This document shows, piece after piece, positions 41,468-51,433 of a stretch of 55,095 bases of DNA. Position 1 is the stretch's first letter. Every line of letters begins with the position of its first letter. The position numbers and the translations under genes are program-made. A model generated the notes under the pieces. It ran no database searches, had not been told where the DNA came from, and saw only the letters and a program-made list of their open reading frames with translations. The stretch comes from Fulvimarina manganoxydans (lineage in GTDB: Bacteria > Pseudomonadota > Alphaproteobacteria > Rhizobiales > Rhizobiaceae), in the NCBI RefSeq assembly GCF_900176465.1, contig NZ_FWXR01000028.1:1-55095 (forward strand), written 5' to 3'.

Positions 41468-44400
41468 TCAGATCAGGAACTGCCAGGCTTCGGCCCCGAG
41501 GCTGTGATCGGTCTTCATTTCGAGCGAATGGGCGAACCGGTCGGCGATGTCCTTGAGGCTCATGCCCTCGTCGAGCGCCTGCTGCCAGAAGTCGAAGCCC
41601 GCCCTGTCCGAATTCCGATCGAACAGCACCTCGTAGAGAAGCTCCAGGCTCGCCTCGCCATTCGGCCCGAAATGGGTGAAGCCCTGGGCTTGTGCCTCCT
41701 CTGAGGCGAAAACGTCGAGCATGACGTCTCCAGCGCTGCCGCCATCGGCCAGGCGCTTGGTCCAGAACTGGACGCCGGCGAGATCGCCCTGGCGGCCGAA
41801 GAGTTGCTGATAGAGCCCTGCCACCAGGGAGAGATCGTCCTCATAAGACAGCTCGATCGTCTTGTCGGCGAAGGTGATCGTCTCGACATTGACCAAAGTG
41901 TCGACATCGGTCGGATCGGACAGGGAGCGCACCGTCACCACGGCATGATCCCGGGTGATCTCGTAACCGGCGGCCTGGCCCTCATAGGTGACCGTGTCAT
42001 GGTCGCGGCCGCCATGGATCAGATCGGCGCCCTCGCCGCCGAACATGGTGTCGTTGCCCCCCTCGCCGAACAGCCGGTCGTCACCGCCCTCGGAGCCGAC
42101 GATGTCGTCACCGCCGCCGCCATGCAGTTCGTCGTCGTCCGCGCCGAGCACGATCCTCTGCGCCCCGTCGTCGGCGAAGATGATCTGGGCGCCGGCGCCA
42201 CCGGTCAGAGAGACATTGCCGACCACGGCCGCGAAGCTGATGTCGTTGAGCTCCAGAACGGTTCCGGCGGGCAGGTTCGAGCTATCGATCACGATCGCGG
42301 TCGCCGTCGTGGCATCGCCGTCTCCCGGACCGCTGATGACCAGCGGAACATTCGGATCGGCGCCTTCGGCGATCGTCGGGGTGATGGTCAGGACCGCCAG
42401 CGGCTTGTCTGCCGGCAAGGCACTCAGAAAGCCCTTTCCGCCCCCCGTCAGCGCCGTCTGGACGTCGGAGCCCTCGGCGGTGTGGGCCTTGATCTGAGCG
42501 ATCAGCCCGTCGAGGCCGGTCGCCACCGTTTGCGCAGCGCCCGTGCCGGACGCCGTCATGCCGACGCCGGTCGGCACCTTGACGCTGATCAGCGGCGTCT
42601 CGCCCGTTTTCACCAGCGGGATATCGGCAAGAGCATTGCCGCCGACCGATTCCTGCCGATCCGCCTTGACGGTCGGAATAGTCGTCGTGGTGACGGTTCC
42701 GCCATTCGCGCCGGTCTTCGTTTCGGTCTGAACGGACACGCCATCGACCGTATCGGTCTTCGTGTCGCCGGTACCCCCGCCGCCGGAGCTCGGCGCCTGG
42801 GTGGTGTTTGTCACCACCTTGTCGACGAAACTTGCGAGGTCGTTGCCCGCAAGATCCTGGATCACGCCGTTCGCGTCGTCGGCGCTCGTCAGATCGGTAT
42901 AACTGACAGTCACCTTCTGCCCGGCGGAGACCGGGGAGGCAAGGGTCAGGGTCGCGATCTTGGTCAAGGCATCGATAGCCACCGTATCGATAATAGCGGG
43001 CTTGTCCCCGACCTTCACGGAGAAGACCTTCGCTGCAGGCGCGCCGCTATCCAAGCCCCCGCTATCGGCGAGGGTGATCGTCAGGGTTTTCCCATCGACC
43101 TTCATGGCCGACATGGTGGGCGTCGTGGTGTCGAGCGCATAGGCATGGCTGTAGACGGTTGCGTCGTTTCCGGCGGTGTCGGAGACCTTCACCTTCAGCG
43201 TGCCGGAACCGATCAGCGTCTGGCCGACGAGCGACCAGTTTTTCTGGGCGATATCACATGCGGCGGTGGCCCATGTCTTGCCGTCGTCAAGCGAGACCTG
43301 GACCTTTTCTCCGCTCGCCAGATTGGCCGAGAGCGTGCCGCTGATCGTCTGATTGGCCGTCTGGGTGACGAAGTCCTTATCGGACGAACCGGTATCGGCC
43401 GAAAAACTCGCCGCCGCGATCGTCGTCGTCGGCGCCGTGGTGTCGATCGCGATCGCCTTGTTGGCGCCGAGGGAGGTCGTGCTGCCGGGTATTGCGAGCG
43501 TCAGATTTGCGTTCAAGCCGCCGGCGTCCTGAATGGAACCGCCATTGAGCACGAGCGCGGCCGTGCCAAGATAATCCAGATCCGAGCTCGTATCACCGTC
43601 TTGGACTTTGTAGACGAAGGTCAGCGTGTCGGTTCCCGAACCGCTGACATAATCGACCACCCGGTCTGTCGTCCCGGTTTCGAGCTTGAGATTCGGCGTG
43701 CCGCTCACATTGACGACTTTGGAGAACTGGACCTGGATCGAGATGTCGTCGCCGACCTTATAGGCGCCATTGGCGGTGGAGGACGTCACGCCCGTCACCT
43801 TCGGCGGTGCATCCAATGTGATCAACGTGTCCGCGCCGCCATTCGTGGACGTCACTGCAAAAATGGCGTCGGCAAGGTTCGGTGCGTTGAGCGTCACTTC
43901 GGGCGTGGTGAAGTCGGTGGCGTCGGTATCGATCTCGATCTTTGTGTCGGAACCGGTGCCAGTGACACGAATGTTCGCGGCCGTGAGCGACGTGATGCCG
44001 GTAAGCTGTATGGCGTCGCCGGCTTCCAGATCGGTGATGGTATCGCCGTTCAAATCCGAGACGCTGCCGGCGAAGACGTCGTCGCCCGCGCCGCCGGTAA
44101 GGGTGTCTGCGCCAGCGCCGCCGGCAATGGTGTCGTCGCCCGCACCGCCTTTGATATTATCGACGCCGGCGCTGCCGATGACGGTCATGCCGCCGCCGGT
44201 GATTTCGTCAAGATCTACGGAGTTACTCTCTATGATAGATAATGTATCTTTAGACAGATCAATGGTTCGCAAACCCTGCGCATAGGCTTTGGCATTGAAC
44301 GACAACGACACCGGGGACGAGGTGGAACTTAGGGCGATCCGCTCTATTCCACTGATCCGGCTGGACCAGTCGATGTTCGACCCGAAGATGAAACCGTTCG

Positions 44401-46918
44401 GTGCGATGAAGCTTAGCAACAGAGTGTCAGTACCTTCGCCACCATCAATGGTGTCAATGAAGGTGTTGTTCGCACTGTCAGACAACTCGTAAGATGCATA
44501 GATAAAAGTGTCTTCGCCCTTGCCGCCGATCAACGTATCGGCGCCGCTGCCGCCGGTGATCCTGTCGTTGCCGTCGCCGCCGGCGAGGGTGTCAGCGCCA
44601 ATATAGCCTTTTATGTCATCGTCGCTGCTGGTGCCGGTGATCGCCGTCCCGCTGGTATTGCTGGTGGTCAGAAGCCCGGTGTCGTTGGCGCTGCGCGTCA
44701 TCCCGCTAGCGTCGAGCTTGCCCCCCGAAGCGGTCAGCGTGTAGCCGGCCAGGGTCAGCGTGCCGCCGGAGCTTTCCAGCGTGCCGATGGTCTCGTTGTT
44801 GCCCAGAACCAGCGTACCGCCCGCGACCATCACCGCGCCGCTGTCGGCAAGCGCGCTGCCGCCATTCAGCGTCAACGTGCCAGCATTCAGCGTCGTGCCG
44901 CCGGTATAGGTGTTGGCGCCCGACAACACCAACGCGCCGGCACCTTCCTTGACCAACGATCCGGTGCCGGAGATCGGGGCGCTGATGGTGATCGTCTGAT
45001 CGGCGTAGTCGGTGATCGTCGCTGTGCCGGCGAGCGTCAGACCGCCGCCATATTCTCCCGCAATGGTCAGCGTCTTGGCGCCAGAGGAAAAATTGCGAAT
45101 TTCGTCGCCGTCGCCCCAAGACGGTGCGTCGACGTTCAGCGCAAGGGTGGTTCCCGTCGCTATTGCGTCAAGATAGATGATGTCATGGGTGTCTTGAGCC
45201 GCGCCGCGAGCCAGCGCCTCGCGCAGGGAGAAACCATCTGCAGCATCGAATTCTGCGTCGTCGCCCGTTTGGGTCACATAAATATTCGAACTGGTGACCT
45301 TTACGTCGGCGGTCGTCGCCGTTGTGCCGTCATTAAGGCTGAAGCGAATATTCGCATCGCCCAAAGGCGTGGTGTTGGCGTAGGCGATATGCTGGATGAC
45401 CTCCTGAACCAGCGAGGTCGTGGCATTGGCGTTGAAGGAAATCGTCAGGACGCCGTTCGTCTTGTCGACCGTGGCGAAAGTCGTTCCGTCGGATTTCAAG
45501 TCGCTGCCGTCGACGGAAAAAAGGTCGCTACTGGCGAAGCTGAAGAGATCGTTGACATTCGCATCGGCGCCGACGAGAGGCGTAAAGCGCTGGACCGTCA
45601 GCGTCCCGTTGTTCCAGTTGCCATTGGTGCCGGAGAGATCGTTCTCCGGATCCGATGCGGTCGCCAAAGGGGCAAGGATCGTGCTCGCGCCTGTCGCAAG
45701 CGCCACCGTGTTGGCGGTTCCTTGACCATCGCCGTTCAGGTCAAGAACCGGTGCGGTGTTGGAAGGGGGCGCGAACGTCACGATGCTGTCGATAAAAAGG
45801 TCAGCGCCCAATTGATTGCCGCTCTCGAGAGCGGCGTTGTTGTATGCGGAGTCTGAGGGATGCTTTATGCGCTGTAACGTGAAGCTTGTCACGCCGGTCC
45901 AGTTGACATCGACTTTTGCCGCGCCCTGGTTGATATCCTCGATCGCGAAACTGACCGCCGAGTTCTCCCCTCCGGTCGGGGTCAGAACGTAATATTCCTT
46001 TTTGGCCTCCGTATCGCCATAGGCCGTTCCAGCGATCAAGGATATGATGTTGGTGGCCGATGAGAAGGTGACCGTTAGCGTGGTCACTTCAGCACTTGAG
46101 TCGCCGTCATAGTTGGTTGCAACGAAATCGGTTGAGCCACCGAAACCGCCATAGTCTGCAGCCTGGACATCGTTGACGTTGGAAGAGACCGTGGCGGTAA
46201 TACCGTCGATCGTCTGTGAAAGGGTTTTGCGATCGTCGGCATTTCCTGTGGATACCGTTCCGTCAGCATCGTTGAATGAAAAAGTGATATTCGGCTGCGA
46301 CAAGGTACCCGTAAAGCCAGCAGAAGGCAGCTCACGCGAAATCAACGTGTCAGACACGGTTCCCACAATGGCCTCGAGCAGCCAGTCGCCGCCCGCAACC
46401 TTCGCGCCGGTCAAATCATCCGATGCCGCGACATCCGCTCCGGTCGCCGCCGCGAGATCACGAATGAAGGCGATGCCCTTGTCTCCCGCCGCCACATCGC
46501 AACCATAAAGCAGAAGGTCGCCGTCAGCCGTCAGGGCCTGGCCGAGCGTCGCGAGATCGGCCTCTCGCCCCGCCAGTTCGGCATCGGTCAGCGTCACGCT
46601 GCCAAGCTGCAGCGCACCCTGGCTGCCATGGCTGACAATGTGGATCGCCTCATAGCCGGAATGGATTTTCGCCCATTCGGCCATTTGGGTGAGCCCGTCC
46701 CGGGCGGCGTCGAGCAACACGATCTCGGCGCTCGGAGACACCCCGGCGGCCAGGGTCTGCCAATCGGCGATGTTCGTCTCGATGAACACCACTTCGCGCG
46801 CGCCGGTCGCTTCCGTGCCGCCGGCACCGGCAACGCCCGGCATGTTGCCACCATCAGCCTCGTTCCCAAGCGCCCTGCCGCCAGCCCCCAAGAAGACCTG
46901 CTCGCCCAATGCATTCAT
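41468..46918 (-). CDS. giant secreted RTX protein with DUF4347 head and DUF4214 tail
   Basis: 1816 residues. There is no N-terminal signal peptide, as expected for a type I secretion substrate. Residues 40-205 form a DUF4347 domain (VVFIETNIADWQTLAAG, IHIVSHGSQGALQLGS, LLLYGCDVAAGDKG). About 670-740 is a passenger-associated beta-helix repeat (NTYTGGTTLNAGTLTLNGGS). RTX calcium-binding nonapeptide blocks lie at about 770-810 (GGDGNDRITGGSGADTLIGG), 915-950 and 1585-1650 (GGGGDDIVGSEGGDDRLFGE). Between them are Ig/SwmB-like cohesion domains (1040-1300). The last 125 residues are DUF4214 (LYQQLFGRQGDLAGVQFWTK). Likely a surface adhesin or S-layer-like protein. No transporter genes are adjacent. 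Ser/Thr/Asp/Gly-rich composition. Confidence 0.85.
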   Translation of the reverse strand: MNALGEQVFLGAGGRALGNEADGGNMPGVAGAGGTEATGAREVVFIETNIADWQTLAAGVSPSAEIVLLDAARDGLTQMAEWAKIHSGYEAIHIVSHGSQGALQLGSVTLTDAELAGREADLATLGQALTADGDLLLYGCDVAAGDKGIAFIRDLAAATGADVAASDDLTGAKVAGGDWLLEAIVGTVSDTLISRELPSAGFTGTLSQPNITFSFNDADGTVSTGNADDRKTLSQTIDGITATVSSNVNDVQAADYGGFGGSTDFVATNYDGDSSAEVTTLTVTFSSATNIISLIAGTAYGDTEAKKEYYVLTPTGGENSAVSFAIEDINQGAAKVDVNWTGVTSFTLQRIKHPSDSAYNNAALESGNQLGADLFIDSIVTFAPPSNTAPVLDLNGDGQGTANTVALATGASTILAPLATASDPENDLSGTNGNWNNGTLTVQRFTPLVGADANVNDLFSFASSDLFSVDGSDLKSDGTTFATVDKTNGVLTISFNANATTSLVQEVIQHIAYANTTPLGDANIRFSLNDGTTATTADVKVTSSNIYVTQTGDDAEFDAADGFSLREALARGAAQDTHDIIYLDAIATGTTLALNVDAPSWGDGDEIRNFSSGAKTLTIAGEYGGGLTLAGTATITDYADQTITISAPISGTGSLVKEGAGALVLSGANTYTGGTTLNAGTLTLNGGSALADSGAVMVAGGTLVLGNNETIGTLESSGGTLTLAGYTLTASGGKLDASGMTRSANDTGLLTTSNTSGTAITGTSSDDDIKGYIGADTLAGGDGNDRITGGSGADTLIGGKGEDTFIYASYELSDSANNTFIDTIDGGEGTDTLLLSFIAPNGFIFGSNIDWSSRISGIERIALSSTSSPVSLSFNAKAYAQGLRTIDLSKDTLSIIESNSVDLDEITGGGMTVIGSAGVDNIKGGAGDDTIAGGAGADTLTGGAGDDVFAGSVSDLNGDTITDLEAGDAIQLTGITSLTAANIRVTGTGSDTKIEIDTDATDFTTPEVTLNAPNLADAIFAVTSTNGGADTLITLDAPPKVTGVTSSTANGAYKVGDDISIQVQFSKVVNVSGTPNLKLETGTTDRVVDYVSGSGTDTLTFVYKVQDGDTSSDLDYLGTAALVLNGGSIQDAGGLNANLTLAIPGSTTSLGANKAIAIDTTAPTTTIAAASFSADTGSSDKDFVTQTANQTISGTLSANLASGEKVQVSLDDGKTWATAACDIAQKNWSLVGQTLIGSGTLKVKVSDTAGNDATVYSHAYALDTTTPTMSAMKVDGKTLTITLADSGGLDSGAPAAKVFSVKVGDKPAIIDTVAIDALTKIATLTLASPVSAGQKVTVSYTDLTSADDANGVIQDLAGNDLASFVDKVVTNTTQAPSSGGGGTGDTKTDTVDGVSVQTETKTGANGGTVTTTTIPTVKADRQESVGGNALADIPLVKTGETPLISVKVPTGVGMTASGTGAAQTVATGLDGLIAQIKAHTAEGSDVQTALTGGGKGFLSALPADKPLAVLTITPTIAEGADPNVPLVISGPGDGDATTATAIVIDSSNLPAGTVLELNDISFAAVVGNVSLTGGAGAQIIFADDGAQRIVLGADDDELHGGGGDDIVGSEGGDDRLFGEGGNDTMFGGEGADLIHGGRDHDTVTYEGQAAGYEITRDHAVVTVRSLSDPTDVDTLVNVETITFADKTIELSYEDDLSLVAGLYQQLFGRQGDLAGVQFWTKRLADGGSAGDVMLDVFASEEAQAQGFTHFGPNGEASLELLYEVLFDRNSDRAGFDFWQQALDEGMSLKDIADRFAHSLEMKTDHSLGAEAWQFLI

Positions 46919-47533
46919 CCTTTCACCAGCTATCCCCAGAGCCTCGGGCCTTCGACTTTGATCGCCCGTCTCTTTCGGCCATTTGCAAGTGATAGTGCGG
47001 CAACGCGAGGCGTTGTGTTCATCTGCTCACCCAGGCGATCGAGCTCTATGCTTCAAAGCTTGCAGGTGACTGATCGCATTCATCCCTTAACATCTTGCGG
47101 GTTGAACACGCGGATCTCCGTCAATTCGCTCTGCCGAGTTTCCCGCCAAGCATTGCCCCAGCGAAACGCACCGTGCGGATCGCGCTGAAGCTGGTCGTCC
47201 CTGCTCTGCCTGACCTTGGAACACGCCCATCTGCGCGAATAGGAAACAAGCGACCGGAGCGCCCGATCCCCTGCATCAAAAAGGGGCAACGCAATATCAA
47301 GCATGCGCTAAAGCTTTATAGGCTGATTTCAGCGCGTTTTTCGACGAGATGCGCTAAACCGGTCGAATTCGCTCGCCAGCCGACCAGCAGAGTTTAACCT
47401 CTCGCAGAACGGCAGCGCTTGCCCGGTGCGATTTCGGCTCACCCCGCGAGCCGGCGTGCTTCCGGCAGCGGAGCGGCCAAGCCTTCTGTCTCGTTCCGCG
47501 GAAGGCTTCCTGTGCGTCGTGAATTTCTGCGGT
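46919..47533. other. intergenic region upstream of the RTX gene
   Basis: 615 bp. It should contain the promoter of the leftward RTX gene. The part around 47290-47345 is AT-rich, with GCGCT and AGCGC flanking an ATAGGCTGATTT segment. No open frame gives a recognisable product. Confidence 0.4.
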
Positions 47534-48259
47534 TCAGTCGGCGAAGGTTTCAAGGCCGCCTTGTCCCGGCGTCGTGTCGTCGACCGGGCCAACGGTCGAG
47601 GCGGCCCAATGCTCCGCCACGATCTCCCGAATGCCTTGGCCATAAGGGCCATCCCACCACCAGCCGAGTTCGGTCAAAGCCGCCAGCCAGCCGATCGGCG
47701 TCGCGCCTTCCTGCACGACGCGTGTGATGGCGACGTCCTCGATCAGGCGGCTGTTGGTCGATGAGACGTCGACGACGACATAGACATTGTATCCCGCATG
47801 CAGAAGATCGAGCGCCGTGTGCGTCGTGCAATTGTCGATGGAAATGCCCCCGATGAGAACATTCGTCCGTCCGCTCTCGCGCAGCCATTCGGCCATCTCG
47901 GCCGTGTATCCCGACATGGTGTGGCGCGGAAAACGTCTGACGTCATAGCTCACGTGATCGGTGATCTCGGGCAGCATGGTGCCGTAATAATCGTTCTCGG
48001 TGCCGAGGATCGCCGTCGGCATCTTGAAGAGCGGGTTGAACTTCGCAAAGGCCTCGATGTTGTTCTTGTAGACTGCGCCAGGCATCGTGTTCATCAGATT
48101 ATCGAGGCCGGTCGTGTAGTCGACATAGACGAGCACGGTGTTGTCGGGCGTCAGGCGTTCGGCCGGTCCGCGCTGAACGGCCATGTCGGCTTGTACATCG
48201 GCGAACGCCATGGTCGGTATCAGCGCGAACAGGGCGGCAAGAAGCAGTCCTCGCATCAT
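47534..48259 (-). CDS. exported isochorismatase-fold (YcaC-like) hydrolase
   Basis: 241 residues from ATG 48259 (AAAGGA six bases upstream). Signal peptide about 1-20 (GLLLAALFALIPTMAFA). The fold has the nucleophile Cys144 (GGISIDNCTTHTALDLL) and Asp47 (VYVDYTTG); the third catalytic position, normally a lysine, falls in VRRFPRHTMSG and looks like arginine. GATPIGWLAALTELGW is typical of the YcaC subgroup. Most isochorismatase-like hydrolases are cytoplasmic, so export is unusual. It follows the exported alpha/beta hydrolase with a 95-bp gap on the same strand. Substrate unknown. Confidence 0.8.
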   Translation of the reverse strand: MMRGLLLAALFALIPTMAFADVQADMAVQRGPAERLTPDNTVLVYVDYTTGLDNLMNTMPGAVYKNNIEAFAKFNPLFKMPTAILGTENDYYGTMLPEITDHVSYDVRRFPRHTMSGYTAEMAEWLRESGRTNVLIGGISIDNCTTHTALDLLHAGYNVYVVVDVSSTNSRLIEDVAITRVVQEGATPIGWLAALTELGWWWDGPYGQGIREIVAEHWAASTVGPVDDTTPGQGGLETFAD

Positions 48260-48354
48260 GCATATCCTTTGCTGGGTTGCTGATCGGTCCTGACCACGAC
48301 CGAACCGGACAGGCCCTCCCGCCCAAGGCTCGATGCGCGTCAACGCATTTCTCA

Positions 48355-49281
48355 TCACTGCGCCCGTTCCAGCTCGTCAAAGAAGGCTTCGAGCTCCGTT
48401 GCCAGGAAGTCTGGAACCTCCTCGGGAAGCAGGTGCCCCGCCCCGGGAATGACCCCGCCGCGCGCATCATCGGTGATCATCTCGAACTGACTGTGGGTGA
48501 TGGGAATGCCGTATTCGCCGCCCCATGCCATCATCGGCACGTCGATCCCCGCATCGCCGAGTGCGCGGAGCTGGCGAGCGGTTTCGAAAGTCGCGCGATA
48601 CCAGCCGACCGAGCCCGAAATTCCGTTCTCGGTCTTCAGACCGGCGGCATAGACGGCGCGATCCTCAGCGGTGACGGCGTCGGGGTTCGGGGCGTGCATC
48701 AAAGGCAGGAACCAATCGACGAATTCCTGCTCCTTGCCCGCGACGAGGATTTCGATCAGCCCCGGCGCGCTGTTGAAGCCGAAATGCCAGTAGCCGCCGT
48801 AAGTCTCCTCGCGATAGACGGTGAACTGGTCGAGATTGTAGCCCACGAGCGGCTCGTCCAGATAGGTCATGCTGAGCGCCGTCTCGGGATATGTGCCCGC
48901 AAAGGCGAGGCTGACGAGCGCCCCCATGTCATGACCCACCACATGGGCTGTCTCGATGCCGAAATGATCCAGAAGCCCATGCATGTCGGCCGCGAGATTG
49001 ACCGCGTCATAGCCGTCGTCGGGTTTGTCCGACATGCCATGCCCGCGCATGTCGGGGACGATGACGAAACGTTCTTGCGCCAATTGCGGCGCGAGAGCCC
49101 GCCACGAATGGGATGTTCCCATCCATCCATGCATGAGGATCACCGCCGGATCGGAGGATTGCCCGAAGGTCTTGACGTTGAGCTCGATCCCGTTCGTCGC
49201 GATGCGCGTCTCGGCGTCCTCAGCGCTCGCCGCAAGGGGAAAGAGCACCATTGCGGCGAGCGTAGAAAGAGCTTTTCGCAT
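48355..49281 (-). CDS. exported alpha/beta hydrolase with aspartate nucleophile
   Basis: 308 residues from ATG 49281; signal peptide about 1-20 (LSTLAAMVLFPLAASA). Oxyanion-hole segment LMHGWMGTSHSW near residue 50 and nucleophile elbow VVGHDMGALVSL with Asp118 in place of serine, the pattern of epoxide hydrolases and haloalkane/haloacetate dehalogenases. The acid/base His is in PGAGHLLPEEVPDF near the C-terminus. A periplasmic epoxide hydrolase or dehalogenase is therefore more likely than an esterase. Divergent from a LysR gene that probably regulates it together with the isochorismatase-fold gene. Confidence 0.82.
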   Translation of the reverse strand: MRKALSTLAAMVLFPLAASAEDAETRIATNGIELNVKTFGQSSDPAVILMHGWMGTSHSWRALAPQLAQERFVIVPDMRGHGMSDKPDDGYDAVNLAADMHGLLDHFGIETAHVVGHDMGALVSLAFAGTYPETALSMTYLDEPLVGYNLDQFTVYREETYGGYWHFGFNSAPGLIEILVAGKEQEFVDWFLPLMHAPNPDAVTAEDRAVYAAGLKTENGISGSVGWYRATFETARQLRALGDAGIDVPMMAWGGEYGIPITHSQFEMITDDARGGVIPGAGHLLPEEVPDFLATELEAFFDELERAQ

Positions 49282-49375
49282 GACTGTCTCCAACCGGGGG
49301 CGAGCATCAGCAACGCTCTTCGAGCATCGCCCTATCCATGATCTCTGCTTCACTGCACTTCAGATGAGGTGCATC

Positions 49376-49423
49376 ATGAATGGGACAATGCAGTAAATTC
49401 GGGACCGCCGTCCCATGAATGGA
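49376..49423. promoter_or_regulatory. inverted and direct repeats in the divergent LysR/hydrolase region
   Basis: ATGGGAC (about 49380) and GTCCCAT (about 49410) form a 7-bp inverted repeat about 24 bp apart, and CATGAATGG occurs twice. The pair lies between the hydrolase gene and the LysR gene, so it may bind the regulator, though the spacing is wider than usual. Confidence 0.35.
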
Positions 49424-49428
49424 ACGCC

Positions 49429-50331
49429 ATGGATCTCAATCTGATCAGAACCTTCGTGAGCGTCTGCGAAGCGGGCAGCGTCACGGTCGCCGCCCGAAGG
49501 CTGAAGCAGCCGAAATCGACCATCAGTCGGCATCTTGCCCGGCTGGAGGAGGAACTCGACGTGATGCTCCTGCAGCGCTCGAGCTCCGGCATTGCTCTCA
49601 GCGCAGAGGGACGGAGGCTCTATGAGCAGACGCGGGAGTCCATTCATCTCCTCGAGCCGCTCGGCCGCCGCGCGACGAGCTTGCCCCCCTCGGGGCATAT
49701 TCGCATCGCGGCGCCGCGATATTTCGCGCGGGGTCCGTTGACGGACGTCATTCGTGATTTCATGCGCGAATGTCCGGACGTCTCGATCGAGCTTCGCTCG
49801 GAGAACCGGCTGGCGGAGACGGATGGTTCGGATGTCGACGTGCAGATCGTGGCCGGCCCGATGCGCGAAATCGGCGGCGAGGTTACCCAGCTCGGTCATC
49901 GGGAAGCGCGCCTCTTCGGGGCTCCGACCCTGTTCGGGGCAGACGGTCCTCCCAGGACAGCGGCTTGCCTTTCAGGCGTCGACTTCCTGTCCAGTTGCGG
50001 GACGAGCGGTGTTCCTCAGCGACTATCGCTCACGTCGGACAAGGGCCAGACCATGACGATCGCGCCGACGACGCGGCTCGTGACAAACGAACTGAGCCTG
50101 CTTCTGGACGCCGCGCGCGACGGGCTCGGCATAGTCGCCCTTCCCGAATTCGTGGGCGAAAGGGAAGTCGAAGCGGGAAGGCTCGTGCCGATCCTGCCGG
50201 GCTACTGGACGGACCGCTTCATGGTCTCGATGGCCTTGCTCTCGGGGAGAAAGAACCCTGCCGCCAGACGCTTTGCCGATTTCGCAATGGCGCGACTGGA
50301 ACGCCGGGCTTCGGACAACATCATGCTCTAG
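49429..50331 (+). CDS. LysR-family regulator (divergent from the exported hydrolase)
   Basis: 300 residues. I chose the ATG at 49429 because the helix-turn-helix then begins at the normal position (LIRTFVSVCEAGSVTVAARR, KSTISRHLARLEEEL). The effector domain has HIRIAAPRYFARGPLTDVIR and AARDGLGIVALPEFVGE, typical of the AaeR/CrgA-like group. Its stop overlaps the end of the next, convergent LysR gene by four bases. Likely controls the exported hydrolase operon. Confidence 0.88.
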   Translation: MDLNLIRTFVSVCEAGSVTVAARRLKQPKSTISRHLARLEEELDVMLLQRSSSGIALSAEGRRLYEQTRESIHLLEPLGRRATSLPPSGHIRIAAPRYFARGPLTDVIRDFMRECPDVSIELRSENRLAETDGSDVDVQIVAGPMREIGGEVTQLGHREARLFGAPTLFGADGPPRTAACLSGVDFLSSCGTSGVPQRLSLTSDKGQTMTIAPTTRLVTNELSLLLDAARDGLGIVALPEFVGEREVEAGRLVPILPGYWTDRFMVSMALLSGRKNPAARRFADFAMARLERRASDNIML

Positions 50332-51245
50332 AACTCGAAGCCCTCCCTGTCCGCTAAAAAGGCTTCGAAGAAATCGGTGAAGGTCGCGACCAGGGGTGGG
50401 AGCGCCTCATAGGGGGGATAGTAGAGGGACAGCCAGAGCGGCGGCGCAGACCAACCGGGAAGGACTTCCTCAACCTCCCCGCTCTTCAGCCCGCGCGCCA
50501 CGATGAAATCCGGGAGTACCGCGAAGCCGGCCCCGGCTTTGACCATCGAATACAGGAAATCCCCGTTGTTCGAATGGATCCCCGAACGCGTCTTGAGGGT
50601 CCGCTTCATTCCGTTCCTTGAAAAACGCCAGGTCTCCAATTCGCTTCCCGGGCCGTAGGAGAGGCACAGGCTCGGATCGAGCCCGTCCGGGTCTTTGGGC
50701 CGCGCATGATGATCGAAGACGCTTTCCGCGGCGACGACCCGGCGCGGGACTTCGCAGATCTTGCGCCAGATCGGGGACTTGTCGCGCGGTGGTTCCGAGA
50801 TCCGTATCGCCAGATCGCCCTCCTCGGCGACGATATCGACCAGCCTGTCGGTGAGCCGGACGACCAGATCGATCTCGGGATAGGAGCGCCTGAAGCTGCT
50901 TACGAGGCCCGGCAGAAGCCGCAGGCCGAAGGACATCGGCGCATTGATCGAAAGCCTGCCGCGATGCGGCTGCATGTCACGCTCCAACTCTTGGCGGATC
51001 TGATCGAACGCCTCGACGACCGGCCGATAGCGCGCCGCGACGATGGCACCCGCCGAGGTCAGCGAGACCTGACGCGTCGTTCGAAGCAGCAATTGCTGAC
51101 CGAGATCCTGTTCGAGTCGGGCCACGACGCGGGTGACGGAGGCCGGCGTCATGCGCAGCGACTTGGCCGCCGCGGCGAAACTCCGTTGGGCAGCAACCTC
51201 CAGAAAGACGCGGATCGGCTTGATCTCCTTCATGGCCGTTTCCAT
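50328..51245 (-). CDS. LysR-family regulator of the XapX/isochorismatase/amidohydrolase cluster
   Basis: 305 residues from ATG 51245; ATG 51233 is nearly as good. Helix-turn-helix IRVFLEVAAQRSFAAAAKSL then TPASVTRVVARLEQDLGQQL; the effector domain has RGRLSINAPMSFGLRLLPGL. It is divergent from the rightward cluster starting at 51434, across a 188-bp gap, which makes it the likely regulator of that cluster. The gap starts AT-rich (51255-51300). Confidence 0.87.
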   Translation of the reverse strand: METAMKEIKPIRVFLEVAAQRSFAAAAKSLRMTPASVTRVVARLEQDLGQQLLLRTTRQVSLTSAGAIVAARYRPVVEAFDQIRQELERDMQPHRGRLSINAPMSFGLRLLPGLVSSFRRSYPEIDLVVRLTDRLVDIVAEEGDLAIRISEPPRDKSPIWRKICEVPRRVVAAESVFDHHARPKDPDGLDPSLCLSYGPGSELETWRFSRNGMKRTLKTRSGIHSNNGDFLYSMVKAGAGFAVLPDFIVARGLKSGEVEEVLPGWSAPPLWLSLYYPPYEALPPLVATFTDFFEAFLADREGFEF

Positions 51246-51433
51246 TGCTCTCATTGCAATAATGAATGAAGAAAAACTATCATTAAAGACAACGACCGAA
51301 CATCCTATTCTCACCTGCAACGATCATCGTCCTCGCGGGAGAGCCCGATGCCAAGGCAGGTCGATCGGCTGACGCCCTCTGACGTTCCGGCCACCGAAAT
51401 GCGTCCCGCAGCCTGTGCCGCGGAGACAAGCCC

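Noticed and set aside
41804-44242. 812-residue rightward frame opposite the RTX gene
   Set aside because: Repetitive Asp/Arg/Gly shadow of the RTX coding sequence without its own start signal.
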